Shown: positions 8,734-16,959 of the stretch, in pieces | Numbering within the stretch: the stretch's first letter is position 1 | Layout of the letters: every line of letters begins with the position of its first letter | Assembly (NCBI RefSeq): GCF_963675305.1 | Contig: NZ_OY776147.1 | Coordinates: forward strand, 992,001-1,056,000 | DNA: 64,000 nt | Source of the DNA: an uncultured Hyphomonas sp. | GTDB lineage: Bacteria > Pseudomonadota > Alphaproteobacteria > Caulobacterales > Hyphomonadaceae | Reading direction: 5' to 3' | Notes under the pieces: generated by a model | The model's database searches: none | Seen by the model: the letters and a program-made list of their open reading frames with translations, nothing else | Told to the model about the DNA's origin: nothing | Made by a program: the position numbers and the translations under genes

Positions 8734-10056
8734 ATGGCCCGTACATTCAACGCATCCGCACCGGATTTCGAGACCCGGTTCAGCCGCTTCCTTGGGGAAC
8801 AGCGGGCGGATGGACATGATGTCGGCGGGATCGTCGCGAAGATCCTGGACGAGGTGGAGGCCCGCGGCGGCGAAGCCGTGGCGCGCTATACGGCCCAGTT
8901 CGACGAGCTTCAGATCGATCCGGCGACGCTTCAGTCCGACAATGTCGACCTTGCGGCCCTCGCTGCCGACTGCCCGGCAGACCTGAAAGAAGCCATCGAT
9001 TTTGCGCACGACCGCATCGCCGCCTATCACAGCGCCCAGCGCCCGTCAGACCATTCGTTCACGGATGAGGCGGGTGTGGAGCTCGGCTGGCGCTGGACCT
9101 CGCTGGAGAGCGTTGGTGTCTATGTGCCGGGCGGGCGGGCGAGCTATCCGTCGTCGGTCCTGATGAACACCGTCCCGGCCAAGATTGCGGGCGTTGACCG
9201 CATCGTCATGGTCGCCCCCGCGCCGAAGGGGGAGATGTCCCCGGCGGTGGCGTACGCCGCGCTCCGCGCAGGGGTCGACGAATTCTACCCGCTCGGCGGG
9301 GCGCAGGCCGTCGGCGCGCTGGCCTTCGGGGCAGGGCGCCTCGCGCCGGTCGACAAGATTGTCGGCCCGGGCAACGCCTTCGTCGCGGAAGCCAAGCGCC
9401 AGGTGTTCGGCCGCGTTGGCATCGACACGATCGCGGGCCCGTCGGAAATCCTCGTCATCGCTGACGAGACCGCCAACCCTGACTGGATCGCGGCTGACCT
9501 GCTGAGCCAGGCCGAGCATGACCCGTCCTCCCAGTCGATCCTGATAACTGTGGACGAAGCTGTGGGCAGGGCTGTGGATAACGCTGTGGATAAGCAGTTG
9601 AAAACGCTGGCCACCGGTGAACGCGCGGCGCGCTCCTGGTCGACCCATGGCGCGATCATCTTCGTCGCGGATCTCGATCAGGCCGCCACCATTGCCAATC
9701 GCATCGCGGCTGAGCATGTCGAGCTCGCTGTCGCCGATCCTGATGCCATGCTGCCGAAGATTCGCCATGCGGGCGCAGTGTTCCTGGGGCACCACACGCC
9801 GGAGGCCCTCGGCGACTATGTGACAGGCTCGAACCACGTTCTGCCGACCAGCCGGGCGGCGCGCTTCTCATCGGGCCTTGGTCTCTATGACTTCCTCAAG
9901 CGCATGAGCGTGCAGCGCGCGAGCCCGGAAGGCTTCGCGGCCCTCGCCCCGGCGGCCCTGCGCCTCGCCGAGGCCGAGCGCCTGCCGGCGCATGCGCGTT
10001 CCGTTTCCATCCGGTCGAATGCCGCGTCAGACGCAGGACCAGGTGATGTCGGATAA
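8734..10056 (+). CDS. hisD: histidinol dehydrogenase HisD
   Basis: A cytoplasmic zinc enzyme for the last two steps of histidine synthesis (histidinol to histidine, NAD-dependent). Seen: 'VPGGRASYPSSVLMNTVPAKIAGV', 'GGAQAVGALAFG', 'DKIVGPGN.FV..AKR', 'GPSEILVIADE', 'SQAEHDPSSQSILIT' and 'YVTGSNHVLPT', covering NAD, zinc and substrate sites. From ATG 8734 the product is 440 residues, close to the usual 430. ATG 8686 lies in the same frame behind a better Shine-Dalgarno (GGATGGAG) and cannot be excluded. The gene contains a four-unit 12-bp repeat at 9547-9594 using codons atypical for its surroundings. It overlaps the next gene by 11 bases. Confidence 0.93.
   Translation: MARTFNASAPDFETRFSRFLGEQRADGHDVGGIVAKILDEVEARGGEAVARYTAQFDELQIDPATLQSDNVDLAALAADCPADLKEAIDFAHDRIAAYHSAQRPSDHSFTDEAGVELGWRWTSLESVGVYVPGGRASYPSSVLMNTVPAKIAGVDRIVMVAPAPKGEMSPAVAYAALRAGVDEFYPLGGAQAVGALAFGAGRLAPVDKIVGPGNAFVAEAKRQVFGRVGIDTIAGPSEILVIADETANPDWIAADLLSQAEHDPSSQSILITVDEAVGRAVDNAVDKQLKTLATGERAARSWSTHGAIIFVADLDQAATIANRIAAEHVELAVADPDAMLPKIRHAGAVFLGHHTPEALGDYVTGSNHVLPTSRAARFSSGLGLYDFLKRMSVQRASPEGFAALAPAALRLAEAERLPAHARSVSIRSNAASDAGPGDVG
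9547..9594 (+). repeat. four tandem 12-bp units with two perfect DnaA-box matches inside hisD
   Basis: Units ACTGTGGACGAA, GCTGTGGGCAGG, GCTGTGGATAAC and GCTGTGGATAAG follow each other in frame with hisD. TGTGGATAA (reverse complement TTATCCACA, the classical DnaA box) occurs perfectly at 9573-9581 and 9585-9593. The encoded helix TVDEAVGRAVDNAVDK has the length expected for HisD, so no insertion is evident at protein level. Confidence 0.75.
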
Positions 10057-10534
10057 GAACCGCCTCATCTCCGTCGAGATCGACGAGGATACGCTCGGCG
10101 CCTCCGGCCCGGATGCGGAGCATGAGCGCCGCGTCGCGATCTTCGACCTGATCGAGCAGAACAGCTTCGCCCTGCCGGAACATGGCGAAGGACCATTCAT
10201 CCTGACCCTGTCCAAGGTGGAACGCCGCCTCGTCTTCGCCATCAAGGACGAGCAGGGCAAGGATGTGCACACCTTCATCCTGTCACTGAATCCGTTCCGG
10301 GGCGTGATCCGCGATTATTTCATGATCTGTGACAGCTATTATGACGCGATCCGGACCCAGTCGCCGCACCAGATCGAGGCGATCGACATGGCCCGGCGCG
10401 GCGTTCACAATGAAGGCTCGGAGCTTCTGGCGGAGCGCCTGAAGGGCAAAGTGGAGGTCGATTTCCTTACCGCCCGGCGCCTCTTCACCCTGATCTGCGC
10501 TCTTCATGCAGGGCAGGCCAGGTCGGCAGGCTAG
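10046..10534 (+). CDS. UPF0262 family protein
   Basis: 162 residues from ATG 10046 (MSDKNRLISVEIDEDTLGAS). It matches UPF0262: the conserved 'D.EHER.VAI.DL.E.N.F' stretch is present (DAEHERRVAIFDLIEQNSF), then 'LSPFRGVIRDYF.IC.SYY.AIR' (here SLNPFRGVIRDYFMICDSYY), then 'IDMARRGVHNEGSELL.ERL'. I chose this start because family members begin close to the 'RLI.V' segment. The upstream in-frame ATG at 9992 would run far into hisD. Function unknown. It overlaps the 3' end of hisD, so it is probably co-translated. In related genomes a low-molecular-weight phosphatase gene and then infA follow; here a minus-strand gene intervenes. Confidence 0.88.
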   Translation: MSDKNRLISVEIDEDTLGASGPDAEHERRVAIFDLIEQNSFALPEHGEGPFILTLSKVERRLVFAIKDEQGKDVHTFILSLNPFRGVIRDYFMICDSYYDAIRTQSPHQIEAIDMARRGVHNEGSELLAERLKGKVEVDFLTARRLFTLICALHAGQARSAG

Positions 10535-10543
10535 GCGGCCAGC

Positions 10544-11188
10544 TCAGCAGACCTTTTCGACACCGAGTTCGCAGGCGCGGGTCTTGTAGTGGGTGAAGCC
10601 CTTTTCCGCTGTTCCGGTCGCGCGTTTCTTCACGATCAGGAAGGCGGCATTGTAGCAGGCATCGCCAATGTCCAGTCCGCAGGCCTTGTCATAGCTGGCG
10701 AAAGCGCCTGCATCGTCAACGTCTCCGCCGATGCCCTGCATCTGCATGTTTCCCGCATTGAAGCAGGCATATTGCTGATCGGTCGAACAGCCCTTGAGAT
10801 AATAGTCTCGCGCGCCTGACAGGTCCTGTGCGCCACCCCAGCCCTTTTCAAGCGCCAGGGCGTAATTGAAACAGGCATCCCCCGGGGTTTCACCGGCATA
10901 TTTCCCATCACAGCCTGTCTGGAACAGCGGCCGCGCCTTGGACATGTCTTTTGGGCCGCCTTTGCCATTGGTCCAGAGAATTCCGAGATTGTGGCAGGCG
11001 ACGGCCACGCCCCATTGGCAGGCCCGGTCGAGATGAAAACGTGCTGTCTCGAATTCCTCCGCCTCAATCGCGGCCATTCCCGCATCGTATTCGGCGAGCG
11101 CGCCTTTCCCATCCAGAACGGTCTGAGCCAGTGCTGGCGAGGCGAAGAAGAGTGAGGCAATGGCCACGAGTCGAATACGATTCAGCAT
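10544..11188 (-). CDS. secreted Cys-rich Sel1-repeat protein
   Basis: 214 residues from ATG 11188, which gives a clean signal peptide (MLNRIRLVAIASLFFASPALAQ, AxA cleavage). The track-independent longer frame upstream would place a hydrophilic leader before it and is less likely. The mature part has helical repeats with Cys pairs spaced as in the Helicobacter cysteine-rich proteins: 'ACQWGVAVACHNLG', 'GCSTDQQYACFNAG', 'ACGLDIGDACYNAA'. Disulfide-linked Sel1-like repeats in the periplasm are inferred. It lies on the strand opposite to the UPF0262 and infA genes, at the place where relatives carry a low-molecular-weight phosphatase. Partner unknown. Confidence 0.8.
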   Translation of the reverse strand: MLNRIRLVAIASLFFASPALAQTVLDGKGALAEYDAGMAAIEAEEFETARFHLDRACQWGVAVACHNLGILWTNGKGGPKDMSKARPLFQTGCDGKYAGETPGDACFNYALALEKGWGGAQDLSGARDYYLKGCSTDQQYACFNAGNMQMQGIGGDVDDAGAFASYDKACGLDIGDACYNAAFLIVKKRATGTAEKGFTHYKTRACELGVEKVC

Positions 11189-11334
11189 TCTGCCACTATA
11201 CAACGCGGGGCATGGGCAAGTCACTTCTCGGACAAGGCTGACTTCCAAACCTTGCCGGAATCCGTGCAAAGCGCTAAGGCGCACCCTAAATTAACGGATG
11301 GCGGCGCGTTGGACCGTCCTGTTTTGGAGACTAC

Positions 11335-11553
11335 ATGTCGAAGGAAGAACTGATTGAATTCGAGGGAACGGTAGTGGAATTGCTGCCGAACGCGACCTTC
11401 CGCGTGAAACTCGAAAATGACCACGAGATCATCGCCCACACGGCCGGCAAGATGCGCAAGAACCGCATCCGCGTGCTGACCGGCGACAAAGTCATGGTCG
11501 AGATGACGCCCTATGACCTGACCAAGGGCCGCATCACCTACCGCTTCAAGTAA
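11335..11553 (+). CDS. infA: translation initiation factor IF-1
   Basis: 72 residues, the standard IF-1 length: MSKEELIEFEGTVVELLPNA, then 'FRVKLENDHEIIAHTAGKMRKNRIRVLTGD' pattern, ending 'PYDLTKGRITYRFK'. It is a single S1/OB-fold that occupies the ribosomal A site during initiation. A Shine-Dalgarno (TGGAG) sits 8 bases before the ATG. It is followed 5 bases later by the maf gene, so the two are co-transcribed, as in many alphaproteobacteria. Confidence 0.97.
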   Translation: MSKEELIEFEGTVVELLPNATFRVKLENDHEIIAHTAGKMRKNRIRVLTGDKVMVEMTPYDLTKGRITYRFK

Positions 11554-11558
11554 GCGTT

Positions 11559-12140
11559 ATGGCGTCCACAGGGGCCGCGCGGCTCATCCTTGCCAGCGCC
11601 AGCCCCCGGCGGCAGCAGCTGCTCGCCCAGATCGGCATTGTGCCGGACGCCATCTGTCCCACAGATATCGACGAAACCCGCCGCAAGGACGAAAGCCCGC
11701 GCGCGCTGGCCGAGCGGCTTGCGCGCGAAAAGGCGCTGGCCTGCCCGGAAGAGGGCTATGTGCTGGCCGCCGACACCGTTGTCGCGCTGGGCAGCCGGAA
11801 CCTTGAGAAAGCGGCGGATGAGGCAGAGGCCGAGGCTTTCCTGCGGCTCCTCTCCGGCCGGTCGCATCAGTGCCTTACCGGCGTGGCCGTACGCGCCCCC
11901 GATGGCCGCCTCAGCGCCCGCACCGTGCTCGCCCGCGTGAAATTCAAACGCCTTACCGACCGGGACATCGCCGATTATGTCGCCGGCGGCGACTGGAAGG
12001 GCAAGGCGGGCGGCTACGGCATCCAGGGCGCTGCCGGCGCCTTCGTCACCGGTATCAACGGCAGCTACACCGCCATCGTCGGCCTGCCGCTGTATGAGAC
12101 GAAAGCCTTGCTCGAGGGGATGGGCTGGCGCGCGTCCTGA
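11559..12140 (+). CDS. maf: Maf-like nucleotide pyrophosphatase
   Basis: 193 residues of the Maf/HAM1-like fold: N-terminal 'LILASASPRRQQLLAQIGI' (the SxSPRR phosphate-binding motif), 'DIDETRR', 'YVLAADTVVALG' with the catalytic Asp, 'LLSGRSHQCLTGVAV', and C-terminal 'GYGIQGAAGAFVTGINGSYTAIVGLPLYET'. Family role: hydrolysis of dTTP/UTP or modified nucleotides, giving house-cleaning or septum-related effects. It is directly downstream of infA. In relatives yacG often follows; I see no yacG here. Confidence 0.93.
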   Translation: MASTGAARLILASASPRRQQLLAQIGIVPDAICPTDIDETRRKDESPRALAERLAREKALACPEEGYVLAADTVVALGSRNLEKAADEAEAEAFLRLLSGRSHQCLTGVAVRAPDGRLSARTVLARVKFKRLTDRDIADYVAGGDWKGKAGGYGIQGAAGAFVTGINGSYTAIVGLPLYETKALLEGMGWRAS

Positions 12141-12243
12141 ACGCCAGCGCCTGCACCTGCATCGGGAACAGGTTTAACCAGTCCGTCACGGCTTGCCGGT
12201 AGTGTCATGGCAGGGATTTGGCAATCTGGGGCGGGGCCGGGCC

Positions 12244-12663
12244 ATGCACGGAATGAAAATCTGGGGAGCGGTTGCGCTCTGCTGTCTCGCGGTCAGCTGT
12301 GACGATATCAGCAATGAGGCGGTTTCCTTCAAATGCGAGGCGAGCGAGCAGGCCCTGCCGCTTCTGGGCAGGACGGTCCGCTTTTACCACGAGGGCGGCT
12401 TCCTCTTCGTTCAAAGCAATACGGGCCGGGCAGACAATGTCTGCTCCCAGAAGGGCATGCTGACCTGCGATGTGCGCATGACTTCCAAAAAGCTGACGCT
12501 CCGTCAGGAGATTGAAACCCCCGAGTGCGAGTGGCGCCAGACGTCGAAAACCACCCTCGATATTGATCGCGGCACCGGCGAGTTTGAGTTCACGCAGGAC
12601 CTGTGTGACCTGACCGCAAAGATGGTGGTCAAAGGGACCTGTGAGATGCATCCGGGCAAGTGA
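12244..12663 (+). CDS. putative lipoprotein of unknown function
   Basis: About 139 residues from ATG 12244 (MHGMKIWGAVALCCLAVSCDD). ATG 12253 is an equal alternative; the GTG/ATG further upstream lacks a signal-like start. The hydrophobic N-terminus ends in S-C, a plausible lipid-attachment Cys. The remainder is Cys-containing (CEASEQ, NVCSQKGMLTCDV, ECEWRQ, DLCDLTAKM, GTCEMH) and probably forms disulfides in the envelope. No family recognised. It is preceded by the infA-maf pair and followed by a 170-base gap. Confidence 0.6.
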   Translation: MHGMKIWGAVALCCLAVSCDDISNEAVSFKCEASEQALPLLGRTVRFYHEGGFLFVQSNTGRADNVCSQKGMLTCDVRMTSKKLTLRQEIETPECEWRQTSKTTLDIDRGTGEFEFTQDLCDLTAKMVVKGTCEMHPGK

Positions 12664-12836
12664 TTGCAGGGTCTTGCTGAAAAGGCCCGGCCCTTTGGCC
12701 TGTGGCGTCGAGCCTGACCCGGGGCCGTAGGCCTCATCCCACCACTATCCGGCGCATCCTGCGCGCGCGGCCAGTCGATTTCGCTCCGGAACTCTGTCAA
12801 AGTAAACGCAGATAAATCGGAGGGAGGTTCGGGAGA

Positions 12837-14669
12837 ATGGCGCATGAAGAACATGGCTGCCCATGTTGTCAGGCAGGATTGGGCAATCTCTTTGCCTACA
12901 ATCCTGGCGATGCAACTGCTGCGGAAATAAGGATTCTCCCCATCGGCCGACGTAAGTTCATGGCCGGGGCATCCGCCCTTGCCGGCATGACCGCGACGAC
13001 CGCGTGCGGAACCAGCCTCTTTTCTGAAGCCCCCATTGCCCCCGAGCTGGAAACCCGCACCAGAATCTATACCGGGGGAACGATCATGACGGTCGATCCC
13101 GCTTTCTCAAAGCCCGAAGCCATGGCGGTGAAAGGCAATCGCATTCTGGCAACCGGCAGCCTGGAAGATGTGCAGGCCGCGGCCGGTGAAGACGCGGACA
13201 TCATTGACCTCAAGGGCCGCACGGTCATGCCCGGCCTGATCGATCCACATACGCACATTCTCATCGGTGCCCTGATGGATCAGGCGATGGACTATGTCGG
13301 TATCACGCGCTTTTCCACAACGGATGAAATCCTGGGCTACATCCGGCATCTGGATTCGGAGCGCCCGGAAGACGAGTGGATCGTCTGCCGCAACTATTAT
13401 CCGATGCTGCAGGCATTTGAGGAACCGCTGGGGTTTTCCTCGCTCGACAGGATTTCCGGCACACGCCCGATCATGGTCCTGAATGCGTCCGGCCACATCG
13501 CCTATGCCAATCGGGCGGCGTTCGCGGCGGCCGGCATTCCGGATGATGTCGCCAACCCGTCCGGCGGCGAGTTTGTGCGGGATACGAACGGCAACCTGAC
13601 CGGCGAGATGCGGAACCAGACGACTTTTTCCAAAGTGCTTGGCGCGCGTCCCAGCGGGGCCGGCTCTGCACCTGCCGATGCGGTCCTGAAAACCTGCGAG
13701 AGATTTGCCTCGCTCGGCCTGACGACCGTGTCAGAGCTTGGGCTTGGCGGACTTCTGCGCGGCGCGGGGGACTGGGAGGTCCTGAAACAGGCGGGCGCAA
13801 CGGGGCGTTTGTCTCAGCGTATCCGGGCTTACCCGATGTATGTGTTCGATGAGGCGTGGGACGAAGCCGGGCTCAGCCCCGGGGAGGGTGACGAGCTTGT
13901 ACGGATCGCGGGCTACAAACTGATCGCCGATGGCTCCAATCAGGGATTCACGGGCCTTCAGCGCGAGCCTTACTACACAGTCGACTCGACCGGGATTGCC
14001 TATATGGCGCCGGAAGAACTGACAGCGCTGATGCGCAAGCGCGCCGCTCAGGGCTGGCAGATCGCCGTGCACGGAAACGGCGACAAGGCGATCGACAACA
14101 TACTCGACGCCGTCGAACAGGTCGCGTCGGAAGGGATCGACGTCAAATCCCTGCGTATACGAATTGAGCACTGCTCGATTCTTCATGATGAACAGATCGA
14201 ACGCATGAAGGCCCATGGCGTGTCGGCGAGTTTCCTCATCGGCCATGTGCATTATTGGGGCGTTGCCATGCGTGACAGGATTTTCGGCCCCGACAAATCG
14301 CGCCTTCTTGACCGCTGCGCCAGCTGCGAGCGTGCAGGCGTCGGCTACACAATTCATTCGGACTTCTTCGTGACCGATCCGAACCCGCTGCACATGATCG
14401 AGATGGCTGTGACCCGCCAGTCATGGAAGGAGCCGGATTTCGTCCTTGCGCCCGAAGAGTGCGCCAGCCGCGAAGCCGCGATCCGCGCCATGACGTCAGA
14501 GGCGGCCTGGCAACTGGGCTCCGATCACGAAATCGGCAGCCTGGAGCCGGGCAAATTTGCGGACTATGTGATCCTGGATGGTGACCCCTCGTCTGTTGCT
14601 GCAGGCGAGATCAAGAATATCAGGGTTCTGGAAACCTGGATGGGCGGCGCGCAGACCTTCCAGTCCTGA
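12837..14669 (+). CDS. Tat-exported amidohydrolase family 3 protein (YtcJ-like)
   Basis: 610 residues. Metal-dependent amidohydrolase fold: 'VMPGLIDPHTHIL' (HxH pair), 'IADGSNQGFTG', 'HGNGDKAIDNILDAVE', 'RIRIEHCSILHDEQIER', then 'YTIHSDFFVTDPNP', and the terminal 'GSLEPGKFADYVILDGDPSSV' typical of the composite domain. A twin-arginine motif (GRRKFMAGASALAGM) lies at about residue 38, preceded by a 37-residue segment with Cys8-x-x... 'HGCPCCQAGLGNLFA'. Such a long pre-Tat extension is unusual. A strong ribosome-binding site (GGAGGGAGG) precedes ATG 12837, so this start is preferred. Substrate unknown; the family hydrolyses N-acyl or cyclic amide compounds. Confidence 0.88.
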   Translation: MAHEEHGCPCCQAGLGNLFAYNPGDATAAEIRILPIGRRKFMAGASALAGMTATTACGTSLFSEAPIAPELETRTRIYTGGTIMTVDPAFSKPEAMAVKGNRILATGSLEDVQAAAGEDADIIDLKGRTVMPGLIDPHTHILIGALMDQAMDYVGITRFSTTDEILGYIRHLDSERPEDEWIVCRNYYPMLQAFEEPLGFSSLDRISGTRPIMVLNASGHIAYANRAAFAAAGIPDDVANPSGGEFVRDTNGNLTGEMRNQTTFSKVLGARPSGAGSAPADAVLKTCERFASLGLTTVSELGLGGLLRGAGDWEVLKQAGATGRLSQRIRAYPMYVFDEAWDEAGLSPGEGDELVRIAGYKLIADGSNQGFTGLQREPYYTVDSTGIAYMAPEELTALMRKRAAQGWQIAVHGNGDKAIDNILDAVEQVASEGIDVKSLRIRIEHCSILHDEQIERMKAHGVSASFLIGHVHYWGVAMRDRIFGPDKSRLLDRCASCERAGVGYTIHSDFFVTDPNPLHMIEMAVTRQSWKEPDFVLAPEECASREAAIRAMTSEAAWQLGSDHEIGSLEPGKFADYVILDGDPSSVAAGEIKNIRVLETWMGGAQTFQS

Positions 14670-14796
14670 TGCGAGACAAGATCGAGGGCTGTGTGTGGGG
14701 GACAAGTCCTGCGCTATCCACCCCAATGGCCCAACAGCCACGGCACATCCGCGCCTCTGAATCCGACAGGGCCGCGCAGACCTCATCCTCTCCGGT

Positions 14797-15426
14797 ATGG
14801 ATGAGGCAGACGATTTCTTTTCAGAGGCGGTGAATACTGCGCGGGATGTGCTGGCCGAACTGGTCACGCGGGCCGGGCTGCATTTGCGGCCCGAAATCCT
14901 GTCGCGCGGCATGGCGCGGCAGTGCCGCGTGCGTCTGACTTTCCTGATGAATTATATCCGCCAGCTGATCTTCCTGATGGCAGCTGGCATGATCGATACA
15001 CTGCCGCCGGTGAAGCCGCGGGCAGAGGCAGTGCGCGCCAAGCTGCCGGATGGCGTGGAAGACGTGACGGCCAGCTTTCTGGCGGCGTCCGGCCCGCGCC
15101 CGTGGCGTTTCATACTGGCGCCCGGTCATTATGCCCCGATGCCTGACATGCCGGATATTCCGCACAAGGCCGTGCCGGATGAAGTTCCTGCCGGGCGCTT
15201 CATTGAAAAAGTCATCGCTCTCGGCGGCATTCTCGCTGACCCGGCCCCGCATGCGAAACGCATGGCGCGGGCCCTGCATCGCTGGCGGACGGCCGGGGAA
15301 ATGGCGCCGGTCAGCCTGCAGGTGATACCGCGCTTCCGCGCCGGACGGCTGGCCGAGAGCTTCGCGCAGATCCTCAGTGTGCGCCTGAACGATGCGCTTG
15401 CGGTGGCGTGGAACGACACGGGCTGA
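14797..15426 (+). CDS. uncharacterised helical protein, paralogue of the gene at 53119-53718
   Basis: 209 residues, starting MDEADDFFSEAVNTARDVLA. No known domain recognised. Two segments recur in the protein encoded at 53119-53718: 'IRQLIFLMA' (there LRRLIFLMA) near residue 55, and a C-terminal 'AKRMARALHRWRTAGE' followed by 'VIPR' (there AKCLARTIQRWKADGE ... PIPR). Between them lies a variable Pro-rich region. The order and spacing are the same, so the two are likely homologous. No signal peptide. The single hydrophobic stretch is short (IRQLIFLMAAGMI), so it may be peripheral or soluble. Confidence 0.65.
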   Translation: MDEADDFFSEAVNTARDVLAELVTRAGLHLRPEILSRGMARQCRVRLTFLMNYIRQLIFLMAAGMIDTLPPVKPRAEAVRAKLPDGVEDVTASFLAASGPRPWRFILAPGHYAPMPDMPDIPHKAVPDEVPAGRFIEKVIALGGILADPAPHAKRMARALHRWRTAGEMAPVSLQVIPRFRAGRLAESFAQILSVRLNDALAVAWNDTG

Positions 15427-15494
15427 GCCTTGACTGAATTCAGGATTTTGCCGGAGCGCGAACGCGTGTCCGGGCAAACGTGCTGGGAGAGATG

Positions 15495-15983
15495 TCAGGT
15501 CTGCTTCGGAGTGGGCTTGCCGAAGGCCTTCCGCATATTGATCCCGGTCGGAGAGAAGCCCGCGCTGAGATAAAGACGCTGCGCGATCTTGTTGTCCGAA
15601 GCGACCCGCAGACGGACTTCGCGATGTCCGGTCCCGGCATATAGCTCTTCCAGCGCCGCCAGGGCCGCCTTGGCATGGCCTTTTCCGCGATGATCCGGGA
15701 GGATGTAGAAGTCGCTGATGAAAACACAGGGGCCGCTTGCATCGGGTTTGCACCAGAGATAACCGAGCGGGGCGTTATCGCCTTCCTCAACGATGCACAG
15801 AAGATCCTGTCCCTGTGTCTCGGGGCCGTGTGGCAGATCGGTCTCGACCTCCCGCTTCGCCCTCTCCAGCGCGCTGTCCATGTCCTGATCGTAGTTCGCG
15901 GAAATTTCTGCGGCATAGTCAGGAATGAAATAGGCGACATAGTCAGCGAACTCGCTGGCCTGCATCGGGCGGAGGCGTATCAT
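15495..15983 (-). CDS. GNAT family N-acetyltransferase
   Basis: 162 residues from ATG 15983, chosen because GGAGGAAAT lies 5 bases upstream (minus strand). The acetyl-CoA pyrophosphate loop is visible as 'LPDHRGKGHAKAAL' (R/Q-x-x-G-x-A type), preceded by 'CVFISDFYI' (beta 4) and followed by 'VRLRVASDNKIAQRLYLSAGF', the usual beta5-alpha4 segment. Substrate unknown. Convergent with the preceding orphan gene. Confidence 0.9.
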   Translation of the reverse strand: MIRLRPMQASEFADYVAYFIPDYAAEISANYDQDMDSALERAKREVETDLPHGPETQGQDLLCIVEEGDNAPLGYLWCKPDASGPCVFISDFYILPDHRGKGHAKAALAALEELYAGTGHREVRLRVASDNKIAQRLYLSAGFSPTGINMRKAFGKPTPKQT

Positions 15984-16014
15984 GGATTTCCTCCGCACAC
16001 GTGTCGTTCAGGTC

Positions 16015-16362
16015 CTATGTCCGTTCCAGCGTGGTGACGGCCGCGACGCAGAGGCCGACCATCGCAACGATGCCCAGCCAGAGGGGATCGGCATTTGCCA
16101 GCAGGCCGGCTTGCTGCTGAGCCGTGGAGATCGTGTTGGTCACGGTATTGTCCAGCGTCACCCAGTCGCCGAGCAGGCCTGGCAACTGGAGCGCGGCGAC
16201 GACGGCGCCAATGCCGCCCACGGCCAGCAGAACGCCCCGGCGTACAAGAGCGCGGCGGCGTACCTTGCCCATCACCTCGTCCACGAAAGGCTTTGCCTCA
16301 AGCTCGCGGTCTTCGGCGGCAAACAGGCTGGTGAGGTCCTGGAAGGTGTCTTCTTCACGCAT
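16015..16362 (-). CDS. small membrane protein downstream of ECF sigma factor
   Basis: 115 residues. A hydrophilic N-terminal part of about 38 residues (MREEDTFQDLTSLFAAEDRE) precedes two membrane spans near 43-62 and 93-110. It starts 12 bases after the sigma factor stop, with GGAG in front of the ATG. Its place and topology suggest an anti-sigma or sigma-regulating membrane protein. There is no ZAS zinc motif (HxxxCxxC), so a classical zinc anti-sigma is excluded. Confidence 0.7.
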   Translation of the reverse strand: MREEDTFQDLTSLFAAEDRELEAKPFVDEVMGKVRRRALVRRGVLLAVGGIGAVVAALQLPGLLGDWVTLDNTVTNTISTAQQQAGLLANADPLWLGIVAMVGLCVAAVTTLERT

Positions 16363-16374
16363 CTCTCTACTCCA

Positions 16375-16959
16375 TCACGCCACTTCGGGCTTCGCAAGGT
16401 GTTTGCGGAGGGCTTCGACCCCTCGCAACACATGGGATTTCACGGTGCCAAGCGGCCAACCGGTGGCTTCGGCCGCTTCGCGGTGGGTGAGGCCGGCGGC
16501 GACGCACATGACGACGCACACGCGCTGGGCCTCTGTCAGTTTCTCCAGCGCCCGGCTGAGGTCCATCCGGTCGTCCTGCTGGTCACTCGGCCGGGAGCCC
16601 TGAGCGCCGAACGGGATGATTTCCGCCGTCTCGTCGAACTCGATCTCCGGCCGTGTCTTGCGGCGGACCTGCAGGAACTCCCGCCAGCAGATGGCGCAGA
16701 TCCAGGCGCTGAACGTGCCGCCGGCATAGGTGGCGATTTTCTGCCAGGCCGTGAGGAAGGTGGCCTGCGCAATGTCGTCACCGGCGGCGGACGATCCGGT
16801 CAGGCGCCGGGCCATGCCCCGAACGCGGGCCTGGTGGCGGCGGACGAGTTCGGCGAAAGCCGCCTCGCTGCCGCGTGCAGCATCTGCTGCCAGGTCCGGA
16901 TCCGTGCGCATGTCCCGTCCTTCGTCCGTGACCAGAAAGAGGTCAGGCTTTCCGTTCAT
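16375..16959 (-). CDS. RNA polymerase ECF-type sigma factor
   Basis: 194 residues from ATG 16959 (MNGKPDLFLVTDEGRD). ATG 16911 is an alternative with a better purine tract. Sigma-2 is recognisable as 'AFAELVRRHQARVRGMARRL' and 'DDIAQATFLTAWQKIATYAGG' with the WiC..F-like 'SAWICAICWREFLQVRR'. Sigma-4 helix-turn-helix: 'GLTHREAAEATGWPLGTVKSHVLRGVEALR'. The gene overlaps the upstream membrane protein ORF by 17 bases, and a second small membrane protein gene follows. The trio probably forms one envelope-responsive regulatory operon. Confidence 0.92.
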   Translation of the reverse strand: MNGKPDLFLVTDEGRDMRTDPDLAADAARGSEAAFAELVRRHQARVRGMARRLTGSSAAGDDIAQATFLTAWQKIATYAGGTFSAWICAICWREFLQVRRKTRPEIEFDETAEIIPFGAQGSRPSDQQDDRMDLSRALEKLTEAQRVCVVMCVAAGLTHREAAEATGWPLGTVKSHVLRGVEALRKHLAKPEVA

